From Bacillota bacterium (GTDB taxonomy: Bacteria > Bacillota > Bacilli > Paenibacillales > Paenibacillaceae), in assembly GCA_023391635.1 (NCBI GenBank), contig JAEWAQ010000038.1, forward strand, positions 57,038 to 121,037: a stretch of 64,000 bases of DNA. Direction: 5' to 3'. This document shows positions 35,625 through 44,537 of the stretch, piece by piece. Position numbers and translations under genes: made by a program. The notes beneath the pieces are model-generated. The model made no database searches, was not told the origin of the DNA, and saw only the letters and a list, made by a program, of their open reading frames with translations. The first letter of the stretch is position 1; each line of letters begins with the position of its first letter.

Positions 35625-37187
35625 ATGATTTCTCCCCCCATGAACGGCAATCTGGGCGAAGCCGAACAATTCATCATGCGATCGTTGGGCGACAATGACG
35701 ACCTGGCAGCCCGGCATTTCCGAATATTCGGCCAACATGATGCTGTCATGTTTCATTTTGCCAATATGAATCAGAAAGAGCTGATTCATGACGACATTCT
35801 GAAATCATTGATGGTGATCCCCACGCATTTATCCGGCCGCGATATTTCGATAGACCGGCTTCAGCAGGTCATTTTGCAGGACGCGCTAACCTATAGCAAC
35901 TGCAAGCTGGAAGGAGATCTATCGAAGCTGATCGGCGGGCTTCTGCGCGGCGACACGATCATCTTCGTGAACGGATTGTCTCAAGCGTTCATCATCGGAA
36001 CGCGCCATATCGATAAACGGGCCGTCGATCAACCGGCAACGGAGCAGGTCATCCGCGGCCCGCGGGAAGGCTTTATCGAACAGCTTGGCACCAATATCGC
36101 GCTGATTCGTTATCGCTTGCAGACTAAATCATTGCACGTCCATACGATGGAAATCGGGGAGCGCACCCATTCGAAAGTGGCGATCTGTTTCATCGACGAT
36201 ATTGCCGATCCCGCATTGGTCAAAGAGGTCAAGAAGAGACTTTCGAATATCCGGATCGATGCCGTGCTGGATTCCGGCTATTTGGAACAGTTCATCGAAG
36301 ACAACAACCTGTCTCCGTTTCCCCAAGTACAGTATACGGAGCGGCCCGATAAGGTGGTCGCCAACTTGCTGGAAGGACGAGTGGCACTGCTCGTCGACGG
36401 ATCGCCGCTTGCGCTGCTTGTACCTACGGTATTCAACCAATTCTACCAGACCGTCGAAGATTATACGGAGCGGTTCCTGCTCATGAGCGCCATACGACTG
36501 GCCAGAATGATCGCGCTCGTGTTTTCGCTGATCTTCCCCTCCTTGTACGTAGCGATCATCTCGTATAATCCCGAACTGATTCCGACGGAATTCGCCGTTG
36601 CGGTCGCAGGCGGCCGGGCCGGCGTCCCCTTCCCGGCCCTCATCGAAGTGCTGGTCATCGAGGTGTCGATGGAAGTGCTTCGCGAAGCGACTATCCGGTT
36701 GCCGCAGCAAGTAGGCGGCGCCCTCTCGATCGTCGGCGTGCTCGTCATCGGACAGGCCGCCGTGGCGGCAGGTTTCGCCAGCCCGATCACCGTCGTCGTC
36801 ATCGCGCTCACCACGATCGGTTCGTTCGCCACTCCCGCTTACAATGCGGCGCTCGCGCTGCGGCTGTTGCGTTTCCCTCTGATCATCATGGCAGGAGTGT
36901 TCGGTCTTTACGGCATCATGGTCGGGCTGATCCTGATCGTCAACCATTTGCTCTCGCTGCGATCGTTCGGCGTTCCCTACCTCAGCCCGCTCGTACCTGG
37001 AGATATGAGCGGCATGAAGGATCTGATCTTCCGCGCGCCATTATGGTCGATGAAGAAGCGCCCGTCTTTCCTGCGTCCGACCGATCCGACAAGGCTAGAC
37101 TCGAAAACGGTCGAGCAGCTCAAACAGCCATCCACCAATGTACTTGGGCCTGAAAGTCAATCCAACGGCAAGGAGCCGGTTTCATGA
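35625..37187 (+). CDS. Spore germination receptor subunit A (GerA family)
   Basis: A 520-residue GerA/SpoVAF family protein: a hydrophilic N-terminal domain of about 280 residues, then a membrane domain with four to five segments (for example LARMIALVFSLIFPSLYVAII, FPLIIMAGVFGLYGIMVGLIL) and a short hydrophilic tail. Typical blocks are FVNGLSQAFIIGTRHIDKR, QPATEQVIRGPREGFIE and INVNTALIRYRL-like NIALIRYRL. With B and C subunits it forms a nutrient receptor in the inner spore membrane. The nutrient cannot be predicted. The stop overlaps the B-subunit start by four bases. Confidence 0.92.
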   Translation: MISPPMNGNLGEAEQFIMRSLGDNDDLAARHFRIFGQHDAVMFHFANMNQKELIHDDILKSLMVIPTHLSGRDISIDRLQQVILQDALTYSNCKLEGDLSKLIGGLLRGDTIIFVNGLSQAFIIGTRHIDKRAVDQPATEQVIRGPREGFIEQLGTNIALIRYRLQTKSLHVHTMEIGERTHSKVAICFIDDIADPALVKEVKKRLSNIRIDAVLDSGYLEQFIEDNNLSPFPQVQYTERPDKVVANLLEGRVALLVDGSPLALLVPTVFNQFYQTVEDYTERFLLMSAIRLARMIALVFSLIFPSLYVAIISYNPELIPTEFAVAVAGGRAGVPFPALIEVLVIEVSMEVLREATIRLPQQVGGALSIVGVLVIGQAAVAAGFASPITVVVIALTTIGSFATPAYNAALALRLLRFPLIIMAGVFGLYGIMVGLILIVNHLLSLRSFGVPYLSPLVPGDMSGMKDLIFRAPLWSMKKRPSFLRPTDPTRLDSKTVEQLKQPSTNVLGPESQSNGKEPVS

Positions 37188-38308
37188 AGTCCGTCAGACA
37201 GATTACCTTGCCTCAGACCATCGCTATTCTGATCAGCACGATTATCGGGGTCGGCATTTTGCCTCTCCCGCTATTCGCCGTTCGTGGCGCAGGTTCCGGC
37301 GCACCGCTGCAGACGCTGTTCGGAATTATAATCGCCTTCGCAGGCCTTGCCGTACTCGCCATTCTCGGTCAACGGTTTCCCCGGAAGACGCTGATTCAGT
37401 ACAGCGAAGCGATCATCGGCAAGTGGGCTGCATGGATTTGCAGCGCGCTGATCATTATTTTTTTCGGTTTGCTTACCGCGTTTACCGCCAGGGAATTCGG
37501 CGAAGTGGTCATTACCTCCGTCCTGAAGAATACGCCGGTTGAGGTTACCGTAATCGTGATGCTCCTGTTGGCCGCCATATCGTGCAGAAACTCGCTTGTC
37601 ACCTTCGCCTACATTCACTACTTCTACTTGCCCTTCTTGCTCGTGCCCGGCTGGCTGATCATCATCCTTTCTTTGAAGAACGCCGAAATCGTCAACCTGC
37701 AACCGATTTGGGGCAATGCTCCCCGCAATTTCACCACAGGATCGATCATAATCGCCGCCTTGTTTCAAGGGGCTTTCATCCTGTCCGGCATCATCCCGGC
37801 CATGAAGCATCCCCGCAAAGCGCTAATGGCAGCCGTATGGAGCATCGTCATTACCGGCGCGCTTTACCTCGCGATCGTAGCGGCGGCTGTCGGCGTGTTC
37901 GGCGCCGAGGAGACGAAGAAGTTGCTCTGGCCGACGCTGGAGTTGGCCAAGACGACATCGCTTCCCGCCAACGTTCTCGAACGCTTGGATGCCGCCTTCC
38001 TGGCCGTATGGGTAACCGCTGTGTTTACGACGCTCTACTCCACTTATACGTTGACGATACAAGCGATCACGGATTTGTTCCGACTGCGCGATTACCGCAT
38101 GTTCGCCATATTCCTGCTGCCGATTATATTCATCATCGCCATGCAGCCTCAGAACATCGTGCAGATGTATAGCTTGATCGGGTTTGTCGGCCGCATCGGA
38201 CTCGGCATCACGATCGGCTACCCTTGTCTGTTGCTCTTGGTTGCCATCGTCAGGGGCATGAAGGAGGACGAACAGGATGAAGCACAAACCCCGGATAGCG
38301 TTCATTAG
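37184..38308 (+). CDS. Spore germination receptor subunit B (GerB family)
   Basis: A 374-residue integral membrane protein with about ten segments and the amino-acid-transporter-like fold of GerAB proteins; the first block QITLPQTIAILISTIIGVGILPLP is diagnostic. GerAB subunits are thought to bind the germinant. It overlaps the A gene by four bases and the C gene by 32 bases, so the operon is tightly coupled. Confidence 0.92.
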   Translation: MKSVRQITLPQTIAILISTIIGVGILPLPLFAVRGAGSGAPLQTLFGIIIAFAGLAVLAILGQRFPRKTLIQYSEAIIGKWAAWICSALIIIFFGLLTAFTAREFGEVVITSVLKNTPVEVTVIVMLLLAAISCRNSLVTFAYIHYFYLPFLLVPGWLIIILSLKNAEIVNLQPIWGNAPRNFTTGSIIIAALFQGAFILSGIIPAMKHPRKALMAAVWSIVITGALYLAIVAAAVGVFGAEETKKLLWPTLELAKTTSLPANVLERLDAAFLAVWVTAVFTTLYSTYTLTIQAITDLFRLRDYRMFAIFLLPIIFIIAMQPQNIVQMYSLIGFVGRIGLGITIGYPCLLLLVAIVRGMKEDEQDEAQTPDSVH

Positions 38309-39506
38309 GCTGTTGATGTCGCTATTGACGATCGCGATCCTCCTGTCAGGCTGCTGGGACAGACTGGAGCTGGAGGACCGCGCCGTTATCCTGGGTGTGG
38401 CGATCGACAAACTCGAACCCGGCATGAGTGAGGATGAAAACGATGTCACTCACTTGAACGAATCGAACCCTGCGAAAAACCAGGATCGAATTCGCGTGAC
38501 GGTGCAAATCGCGCTCCCCGGCAGAATTCCGCTCGGGCCCGGGGAAGGCGGCGGCGGGAAGTCCGGCTCGACGAATCCTTTATGGATTATCGGGGTATCC
38601 GGCCATACGATCGACGATGCCTTGATGAATTTGCAGCAGCAGGTTTCCTCCCGGCTTTTTTTCGGCCATTTGCGCGTGATCGTCATCTCCGAGGAATTGG
38701 CCAAGGACGGGATTGCGAACATCAACGATTACTTTCGGAGAAATCCGGAAGTGCGGAGAATGGCCTGGATGATGGTGTCAAGCGGCAAAGCCGAGCAAAT
38801 TATCCGCGCCCAGCCGCCGCTCGAACGCGTACCAACGGTTTATTTGATTTCCATGCTGGATAATGCCGTGAAGATGGGAAAATACCCCCAGGAGTTCGTA
38901 GGAAGGTTCTGGAGCAATGTCTCGAAGATAGGAGAGGAAGGCGTATTGCCCTATGTCAAAATCAAAAAGGAAGAAGTGGTGGAGCTGGCAGGCATCGCGA
39001 TGTTCAATGGCGATCGCATGGTAGGGTCGACCAAACCGCTGGAAATTGCCGCCTACATGGGCATTAAAGGACTAAATCCGGGCGGCTATCGGGGAGTTAT
39101 CCCGTTCCATGGGACGGCGATTACGATTTACGTAACCCACCGCACCTCCAAGGTTCGGTTACGGATCCGGGACGGACAGCCTGAATTTAATATCCGTATT
39201 CGCCACGAGGCGAACATCGAGGAAAAAACGAATGAAAACGTTGAGCTGCGCAACGAAAGTGTATTGCACGAGATCGAGCGAGTAGACAGCGAATGGTCCA
39301 AGCGGCTTCACGAAAGTCTGATCGCCAAATCCCAGCAGCTTGGCGCCGATATTTTCGGATTCGGGGAGCTCGTCCGGGCCAAACAGCCGACGTATTGGGA
39401 TCGGAACATTCGAACCGCGGAGCGGTGGCAGATCATGTACAAACAGATCCCGATTCATGTCGACGTGAAAATCGTGATCAGACGGGTTGGCATGAAGGCA
39501 ACATAA
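38277..39506 (+). CDS. Spore germination receptor lipoprotein subunit C (Ger(x)C family)
   Basis: A 409-residue lipoprotein: signal peptide with lipobox LLSGC (Cys at about 25), followed by the family opening WDRLELEDRAVILGVAIDK. The middle has a Gly-rich insert (GPGEGGGGKSG). It is anchored to the outer face of the inner spore membrane together with subunits A and B. The start lies inside the end of the B gene. Confidence 0.93.
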   Translation: MKHKPRIAFIRLLMSLLTIAILLSGCWDRLELEDRAVILGVAIDKLEPGMSEDENDVTHLNESNPAKNQDRIRVTVQIALPGRIPLGPGEGGGGKSGSTNPLWIIGVSGHTIDDALMNLQQQVSSRLFFGHLRVIVISEELAKDGIANINDYFRRNPEVRRMAWMMVSSGKAEQIIRAQPPLERVPTVYLISMLDNAVKMGKYPQEFVGRFWSNVSKIGEEGVLPYVKIKKEEVVELAGIAMFNGDRMVGSTKPLEIAAYMGIKGLNPGGYRGVIPFHGTAITIYVTHRTSKVRLRIRDGQPEFNIRIRHEANIEEKTNENVELRNESVLHEIERVDSEWSKRLHESLIAKSQQLGADIFGFGELVRAKQPTYWDRNIRTAERWQIMYKQIPIHVDVKIVIRRVGMKAT

Positions 39507-39532
39507 CCATGATATCGGGAGGCGATAAGCGA

Positions 39533-39724
39533 ATGTTTACCGGATCGACGATGTCCTACGCCATCCCGTTGCTGATCGGAGCGGGTCTATTCCTTCTTAG
39601 GATCGACGTGACCGGATATCAAATGGCCAAGCTCCCGAAGGAGATCAAAGTCGCCCGATTGGCCGGTTGGTTCGATTTGGCGGCAGGACTAATCATGCTG
39701 GCGTGGATGATCATTCGACGATAG
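39533..39724 (+). CDS. Small two-TM protein, candidate D subunit of the germination receptor
   Basis: This 63-residue protein has two hydrophobic segments (YAIPLLIGAGLFLLRI and AGWFDLAAGLIMLAWMII) separated by a basic loop. It is the fourth gene of the ger operon, starting 26 bases after the C gene, with GGGAGGCG upstream. In other Bacilli such small two-segment proteins next to gerABC are called D subunits and modulate receptor activity; the assignment here rests on size, topology and position. Its last 36 bases overlap the convergent phosphatase gene. Confidence 0.75.
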   Translation: MFTGSTMSYAIPLLIGAGLFLLRIDVTGYQMAKLPKEIKVARLAGWFDLAAGLIMLAWMIIRR

Positions 39725-40192
39725 TGCATGCCGTCCCCGCACGTCCGCCATTAGGCGTTCGCAGCCTTCCCGCACGAGCGCGAACACTTCCTCGAAATTG
39801 CCGGTGTAATAAGGGTCCGGCACGTCGTCCCTGCGCATCCCCGGGAGCAAGCTCATGAACCGGATGACCGTCGCCCGATGTCCCGGCTTCAAGAACTCAG
39901 CAATGTCGCGTTCGTTGCTGCGGTCCATCGCCACGATCAGACCGAATCGCTCTCCGTCTTCTTCTCGAAGCTGTCTCGCGCGCTGCCCGGCGCAGGATAT
40001 CCCATGCGCTTCCAGTATGCGGCGGGTGCCTTCGTGCGGAGGATGACCGACATGCCAATCGCCCGTTCCCGCGGAATCGACCGCGATGCGATCGGCCAAG
40101 CCTTCCCGCTCCAGCAGGTCGCGCATGACGGCTTCCGCCATCGGCGACCGGCAAATATTGCCCAAGCATACGAACAAGATGGAATCGTGCAT
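39689..40192 (-). CDS. Low-molecular-weight protein-tyrosine phosphatase
   Basis: The N-terminus ILFVCLGNICRSPMAEAV contains the CX5R active site (CLGNICR), and the acid loop DPYYTGNFEEV supplies the general-acid Asp. The protein is 167 residues, standard for the family. It removes phosphate from tyrosine, or in Bacilli arginine (YwlE type), of target proteins; the exact amino acid is not certain. ATG 40192 shares one base with the TRIC channel stop, so the genes form a coupled pair. GGGAGGAGG lies upstream. Confidence 0.9.
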   Translation of the reverse strand: MHDSILFVCLGNICRSPMAEAVMRDLLEREGLADRIAVDSAGTGDWHVGHPPHEGTRRILEAHGISCAGQRARQLREEDGERFGLIVAMDRSNERDIAEFLKPGHRATVIRFMSLLPGMRRDDVPDPYYTGNFEEVFALVREGCERLMADVRGRHALSSNDHPRQHD

Positions 40193-40833
40193 CACGCGCC
40201 TCCTCCCAAGCTTCTCCCTCGGCTGTTGTGCCATTTGCGGCGGGGAAGTCTCCATTTATAATGCACGGATAGCATGCGCATCAGCACGACGGCGGCAAAC
40301 AGCAGCAGCAGTTGCCAGGATGTCGTCCACTTGCCGATGCCGATGGCCAGTCCCGCGAGCAGCGCCCACACCGCATAGATTTCGTCCCGCAGCACGAGCG
40401 GCTTCCGGCCGGCCATTATATCGCGAACCATGCCGCCGCCGATGCCCGTCAGCATGGCCGCCACCATAACGGCGCTGATCGGCAGCTTCGCGTCAATCGC
40501 GTAGAGCGCGCCTTGAATCGCGAAAGCGGACAGCCCGATGGCGTCGAAGAACGCCTCGCCCCGCTTCCAGTGCGCGATCAGACCGGAAGGCAAGACGAAC
40601 AAGATCAAGATTGCGACGAACGCCGTCCTGAACAGCATTCCTTGACTCCATAGCGTCGTGATCGGCACGCCGATCAGCAGGTTGCGAATGACGCCGCCGC
40701 CGAACGCCGTCACCAGGCCGAGCACGAATACACCGAGAATGTCGTATTCTTCTTCCATCGCCACGATCGCGCCGCTGGCGGCAAACGCGATGACGCCGAT
40801 GAAGCTGAATAATTGAAAGATGTCGAAATCCAA
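40192..40833 (-). CDS. TRIC-family cation channel protein (UPF0126)
   Basis: A 213-residue membrane protein with about seven segments and the two internally repeated TRIC halves (ILGVFVLGLVTAFGGGVIRNLL and AVMVAAMLTGIGGGMVRDIM), the GGG-R motif of each half being diagnostic. Bacterial TRIC proteins form trimeric potassium/sodium channels. The start is TTG 40833 (MDFDIFQLF) with AGAGGATG upstream; the longer open frame before it is non-coding. The C-terminus is basic (YKWRLPRRKWHN). Confidence 0.87.
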   Translation of the reverse strand: MDFDIFQLFSFIGVIAFAASGAIVAMEEEYDILGVFVLGLVTAFGGGVIRNLLIGVPITTLWSQGMLFRTAFVAILILFVLPSGLIAHWKRGEAFFDAIGLSAFAIQGALYAIDAKLPISAVMVAAMLTGIGGGMVRDIMAGRKPLVLRDEIYAVWALLAGLAIGIGKWTTSWQLLLLFAAVVLMRMLSVHYKWRLPRRKWHNSRGRSLGGGA

Positions 40834-40971
40834 CCCTGCATCCTCTTTCCTGTCGAAATCGCATGTCACTCCCCATTGTATTCTCATTCTCCGACTTTCC
40901 GCAATGGATTTTTTCCGGTTATACTGGATAGGAGCCTGAACAAGCAGGCCATGCAGGGAGGATCGGGCAAC

Positions 40972-41640
40972 ATGCAGGAACAGTATCCAAGCGAACAGCG
41001 TGCGAAGCAGGCGGTCATCGTTACAGGCGGCCGGCTTGGCGCATGGGCGCTGCGGGAAATCCGGCCGGGCGATTATGTTATCGGGGCCGACAGCGGCGCC
41101 GATTTCCTCACCCGAAACGGGATCGCGCCGGACCTGGCGCTCGGAGATTTCGATTCCGCGGCGCCGCATCGGATCTCCCTTATCCGGGAGACTGCCCGGG
41201 AATGGCTGTCCGTCGACGCCATCGACAAAGATTGGACCGACACCGAGATGGCCGTGAGGGAGGCGCTGGACAGGGGGTATACGAACATCCGTATCGTAGG
41301 CGGACTCGGCACCCGTTTCGATCACGCGCTGGCCAACGTGCATTTGCTGCACCTTGCGCTCACCAGAGGCTGCGAAGCCGCGATCGTCGACAGCCATAAC
41401 GAAATCCGCCTGTGCGACGGCTCGTGCCGGCTGCAGGCGGATTCCAGGTATCCTTATGTATCCTTGCTGCCCTTAACGCCCATCGTTCGCGGCGTCACGC
41501 TGACCGGCTTTCAATACCCGCTGGATGAGGCGACGATCGAACTCGGACAGTCGATCGGCATCAGCAACCGATTGACTGCGTCCGAAGGAACGGTCACGCT
41601 AGCCGGAGGGGAATTGCTGATCGTCCGCAGCCGCGATTAG
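40972..41640 (+). CDS. thiN: Thiamine pyrophosphokinase
   Basis: At 222 residues this matches Bacillus ThiN: the N-terminal part has GADSGADFLTRNGIAPDLALGDFDS and KDWTDTEMAVREAL, then GGLGTRFDHALANVHLL, and a C-terminal beta domain (GFQYPLDEATIELGQSIGISNRL). It converts thiamine to thiamine diphosphate using ATP, the cofactor needed by both pyruvate-oxidising systems in this window. GGGAGGATC precedes ATG 40972. It is not in the rpe-ThiN arrangement of B. subtilis. Confidence 0.94.
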   Translation: MQEQYPSEQRAKQAVIVTGGRLGAWALREIRPGDYVIGADSGADFLTRNGIAPDLALGDFDSAAPHRISLIRETAREWLSVDAIDKDWTDTEMAVREALDRGYTNIRIVGGLGTRFDHALANVHLLHLALTRGCEAAIVDSHNEIRLCDGSCRLQADSRYPYVSLLPLTPIVRGVTLTGFQYPLDEATIELGQSIGISNRLTASEGTVTLAGGELLIVRSRD

Positions 41641-41674
41641 GACGGATTGGCATCAGAAGTACCTATACAGGCGC

Positions 41675-42331
41675 TTACAGGCGATTCCAATCGAACTCCA
41701 GCGCCTGCAGGAACGTCCGTGCCAGCAACATATGCCCCGCCTGCGTTGGATGCACGCGGTCCCAAGCGAGCGTAGCCGGATAGAGCGTGCCGAGCAGCCG
41801 GTCGAACGCCGCCTGCGTATCGATGAAGAGCGCGCCGCTGTCCGCTGCGACCGCTCGCACGATGGTGCCGTATTCGTCCATTCGGGCGCGCATCGCGTCT
41901 GTTCGGTTCGGCTCGATATAATAGGGCGTCATGAGCACAAGCCCTTTAACGTTCGGTTGCGTGCGTCGGACCAGCTCGCGCAGCGTCGATTCGTATTCCA
42001 CTGGACCGACGTGCCAATCCGTAATGAAGGGCGTGTCGAATTGGCGCCACACGTCGTTGATGCCGATCATGACGGACAGCCAGTCCGGCCCGAGCGCCTC
42101 CACGTCGGTTTCCCACCGCTGCTTCAGATCGCGCACTGTGTTGCCGCTGAGGCCTTTGTTGACGATCCGGATGCCCAGCTCCGGATAAGCCGATTGCAGG
42201 AACGCATCCACCAAAGAAACGTAACCTTTGCCCAGCGCGCCGAATAAGCCTTCGCCTTCAGGCTTGCTGCGTTCGGCGTCCGTGATGGAATCCCCGATCA
42301 TAACGAGTTTTTGTCCAGCCTGCAGTTTCAT
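41675..42331 (-). CDS. SGNH/GDSL-family hydrolase
   Basis: A 218-residue cytoplasmic-looking SGNH hydrolase with the four blocks: GDSITD (nucleophile Ser), NKGLSGNTV (Gly), GINDVWR (Asn) and WDRVHPTQAG (Asp-His). It is related to rhamnogalacturonan-acetylesterase and lysophospholipase types; the substrate, probably an acetyl ester of a sugar, is unknown. It starts 19 bases after the histidine kinase and may be in the same operon. Confidence 0.88.
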   Translation of the reverse strand: MKLQAGQKLVMIGDSITDAERSKPEGEGLFGALGKGYVSLVDAFLQSAYPELGIRIVNKGLSGNTVRDLKQRWETDVEALGPDWLSVMIGINDVWRQFDTPFITDWHVGPVEYESTLRELVRRTQPNVKGLVLMTPYYIEPNRTDAMRARMDEYGTIVRAVAADSGALFIDTQAAFDRLLGTLYPATLAWDRVHPTQAGHMLLARTFLQALEFDWNRL

Positions 42332-42349
42332 ATCCCCATGTCTCCTCTC

Positions 42350-43705
42350 TTAGGTAACGCGCGGAAATTGAATCGCGATCGTCGTGCCGCTGCCCGGTTT
42401 GCTGTACACTTCCACCTTGCCCTCATGCAGGTCGATGATGCGCTTGGCGATGGACAAGCCAAGCCCGCTGCCGCCTGTCGAGCGATGCCGGGCGGTATCG
42501 ACGCGGTAGAAGCGCTCGAACAAATACGGAATTTCATTCTCGGGGATACCGAGTCCGTAATCGGTCACCTCCATCTTGATGCCCTGCTTGTCGCGCCCAA
42601 CGCGGAGTTCGATCGGGTGCTTGCTGTACTTGAGCGCATTGTCGATCAGGATGAGCAGCAATTGGCGAATCTTGTCGCGATCCCCCCGCAGCGGCAACGG
42701 CTGCTTCGGGGCATGAACGCGGATTTCCCGATTGAACGTCTTGCCCAGCATCTCCGCTTGTTCCCGGACGGCCGTTGTCAAGTCGAATCGCGATATCGTG
42801 ACCCAGTCGTCCTGCTCGGCTTCCGCCAGCGTCAGCATCGAGCGCGTCAGCTTCTGCAGACGCTCGGTCTCCTTGGCGATCGCATCGATGGCTTCGTCCC
42901 GGACCGCCTCGTTGTCCCGCCCCCAGCGCTTCAGCATGTCCGCATAGCTGCCGATCACCGTCAGCGGCGTCTTGAGCTCATGCGAAGCGTCCGCGACGAA
43001 TTGCTTCTGGTGCTCGATCGTCCGGTCGAGTCGGTCGATCATCTCGTTGAACGCGCGGACGAGCTGCTGGAGCTCGACGGATTCCTCGCGGCCGCCCAGC
43101 TCCACGCGCTGCAGCTTGCCGCTGCGGTCTATTTCCCGCATCGTCTGCACCATCTGTGAGATCGGGCCGGTCATGCGGGACGTGAACCAGTACGTGCCGA
43201 AGATCGCCACGACGATGGCGCCGGCGCTCGTCGCAGCCAGCACGCTAACCAGAATCTGGATGTAGCTGTCAAGCACGGTCAGCCTGCGGGCGCCCTCGAT
43301 GACTCCGACGCGGATGCCATCCTTGTATAACGGCATCGTCAGGAAGATGACGCGATGGCCGTTCACCATGATCGGCTCGGAATTGGCGAACGAATCGCCG
43401 CCAGGCGGCAGCGACAGCAGTTCCTCGTCCGTGCCGACCTGGTTGACGACTTTGTTGCCGAGCAACACGATGCGCAGCATCTCATTGGCGTTGTACATGT
43501 CGGTCAACAGCTTCGAATCGTCAAAGCCGGACATGCCCATCTTGCGAAGCGACTCCGATACGATCTCGGCCTTGTTGGCCAGCAATTGCGTCTCCCCCCG
43601 GGTCGTGACCCGGATGACGAAGAAATAAACGAATATGTTATAAAGAATCAAAATGAAGATAAGCCAGAATACGGTGAAGAGCGTGAACCGCGATCGTAAG
43701 GTCAT
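42350..43705 (-). CDS. Sensor histidine kinase
   Basis: A 451-residue kinase with a first membrane segment (residues 8-30), an extracytoplasmic domain of about 130 residues, a second segment near 165-185, HAMP, the phospho-His in ADASHELKTPLTVIGS, and an ATPase domain (LLILIDNALKYS, VTDYGLGIPENE, GGSGLGLSIAKRI). It resembles ArlS/YkoH-type kinases. The ATG overlaps the response-regulator stop by four bases. The signal is unknown. Confidence 0.91.
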   Translation of the reverse strand: MTLRSRFTLFTVFWLIFILILYNIFVYFFVIRVTTRGETQLLANKAEIVSESLRKMGMSGFDDSKLLTDMYNANEMLRIVLLGNKVVNQVGTDEELLSLPPGGDSFANSEPIMVNGHRVIFLTMPLYKDGIRVGVIEGARRLTVLDSYIQILVSVLAATSAGAIVVAIFGTYWFTSRMTGPISQMVQTMREIDRSGKLQRVELGGREESVELQQLVRAFNEMIDRLDRTIEHQKQFVADASHELKTPLTVIGSYADMLKRWGRDNEAVRDEAIDAIAKETERLQKLTRSMLTLAEAEQDDWVTISRFDLTTAVREQAEMLGKTFNREIRVHAPKQPLPLRGDRDKIRQLLLILIDNALKYSKHPIELRVGRDKQGIKMEVTDYGLGIPENEIPYLFERFYRVDTARHRSTGGSGLGLSIAKRIIDLHEGKVEVYSKPGSGTTIAIQFPRVT

Positions 43706-44430
43706 GCATCCGGCTCCTTCAGCATGTAGCCGACCCCTCTTACGGTGTGCAGCAACTTATGGCGGTAGCCCTTGTCCATCTTCTGCCGCAAATAGCGGAT
43801 ATACACATCCACGACGTTCGTATCCCCAATGTATTCGTAACCCCACACTTCTGTCAATATTTCGTCTCTCGTCTTCTCCTCGTTCTTGTGCCGGGCCAGG
43901 TAAAGCAGCAGCTCGAACTCGCGCGGCGTCAAGTCGATGGAGATGTCTTTGCGGAACACTTTGCGGGAAATGAGTTCGATCGTCAAGTCCCCGATTTTCA
44001 GCGTATCGTCGTTGTCGCCTTCGCGGGAAGCTTTGAAAATGCGCAAAATGTTCCGAACCCTCGCCAGCAGTTCCTCCATCGCGAACGGTTTCGTAATGTA
44101 ATCGTTGGCGCCGTGCTCGAAGCCGCTCACCTTGTCCGGCACCGTATCGCGCGCGGTCAACAGGATGACGGGCGTCGCGGTATCGCCCTGGCGCAGCCGC
44201 CGGAGCACCTCGATCCCGTTCAATTCCGGCAGCATCACGTCGAGCAGAATCAGATGCCATTCGCTCGACTGCGCCATCTCCAGGCCAGCTCGCCCGTCCG
44301 CCGCGCGGCCGACCTCGTATCCTTCATGCTCCAGCTCGAGTTGCAGGATGCGCGCGATATTGTCCTCGTCTTCAATAATCAATATATGCTCTTTGTCTTT
44401 GTCCTTTTCTTTATCCTTGTCCTTGATCAT
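43702..44430 (-). CDS. OmpR-family response regulator with charged N-terminal repeat
   Basis: An unusual Lys/Asp/Glu stretch (MIKDKDKEKDKDKEH) precedes a normal receiver domain (IIEDEDN, phospho-Asp in LILLDVMLPE, Lys in ITKPFAMEE) and a winged helix ending LLHTVRGVGYMLKE. ATG 44430 has AGAGGAGG upstream, so the charged stretch is probably translated; a start near ILIIEDED has no ribosome site. It is ArlR/YkoG-like and coupled to the following kinase. Confidence 0.9.
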   Translation of the reverse strand: MIKDKDKEKDKDKEHILIIEDEDNIARILQLELEHEGYEVGRAADGRAGLEMAQSSEWHLILLDVMLPELNGIEVLRRLRQGDTATPVILLTARDTVPDKVSGFEHGANDYITKPFAMEELLARVRNILRIFKASREGDNDDTLKIGDLTIELISRKVFRKDISIDLTPREFELLLYLARHKNEEKTRDEILTEVWGYEYIGDTNVVDVYIRYLRQKMDKGYRHKLLHTVRGVGYMLKEPDA

Positions 44431-44537
44431 TGCTTTGTTCCTCCTCTGCCGGCTGGCGCGTACGCGGCCCCGGCTTCCAATCGCGGGCAAGCCCATACGA
44501 TGTCATTGTATCACGATTCCGGCGCCGCTGAAAAATG

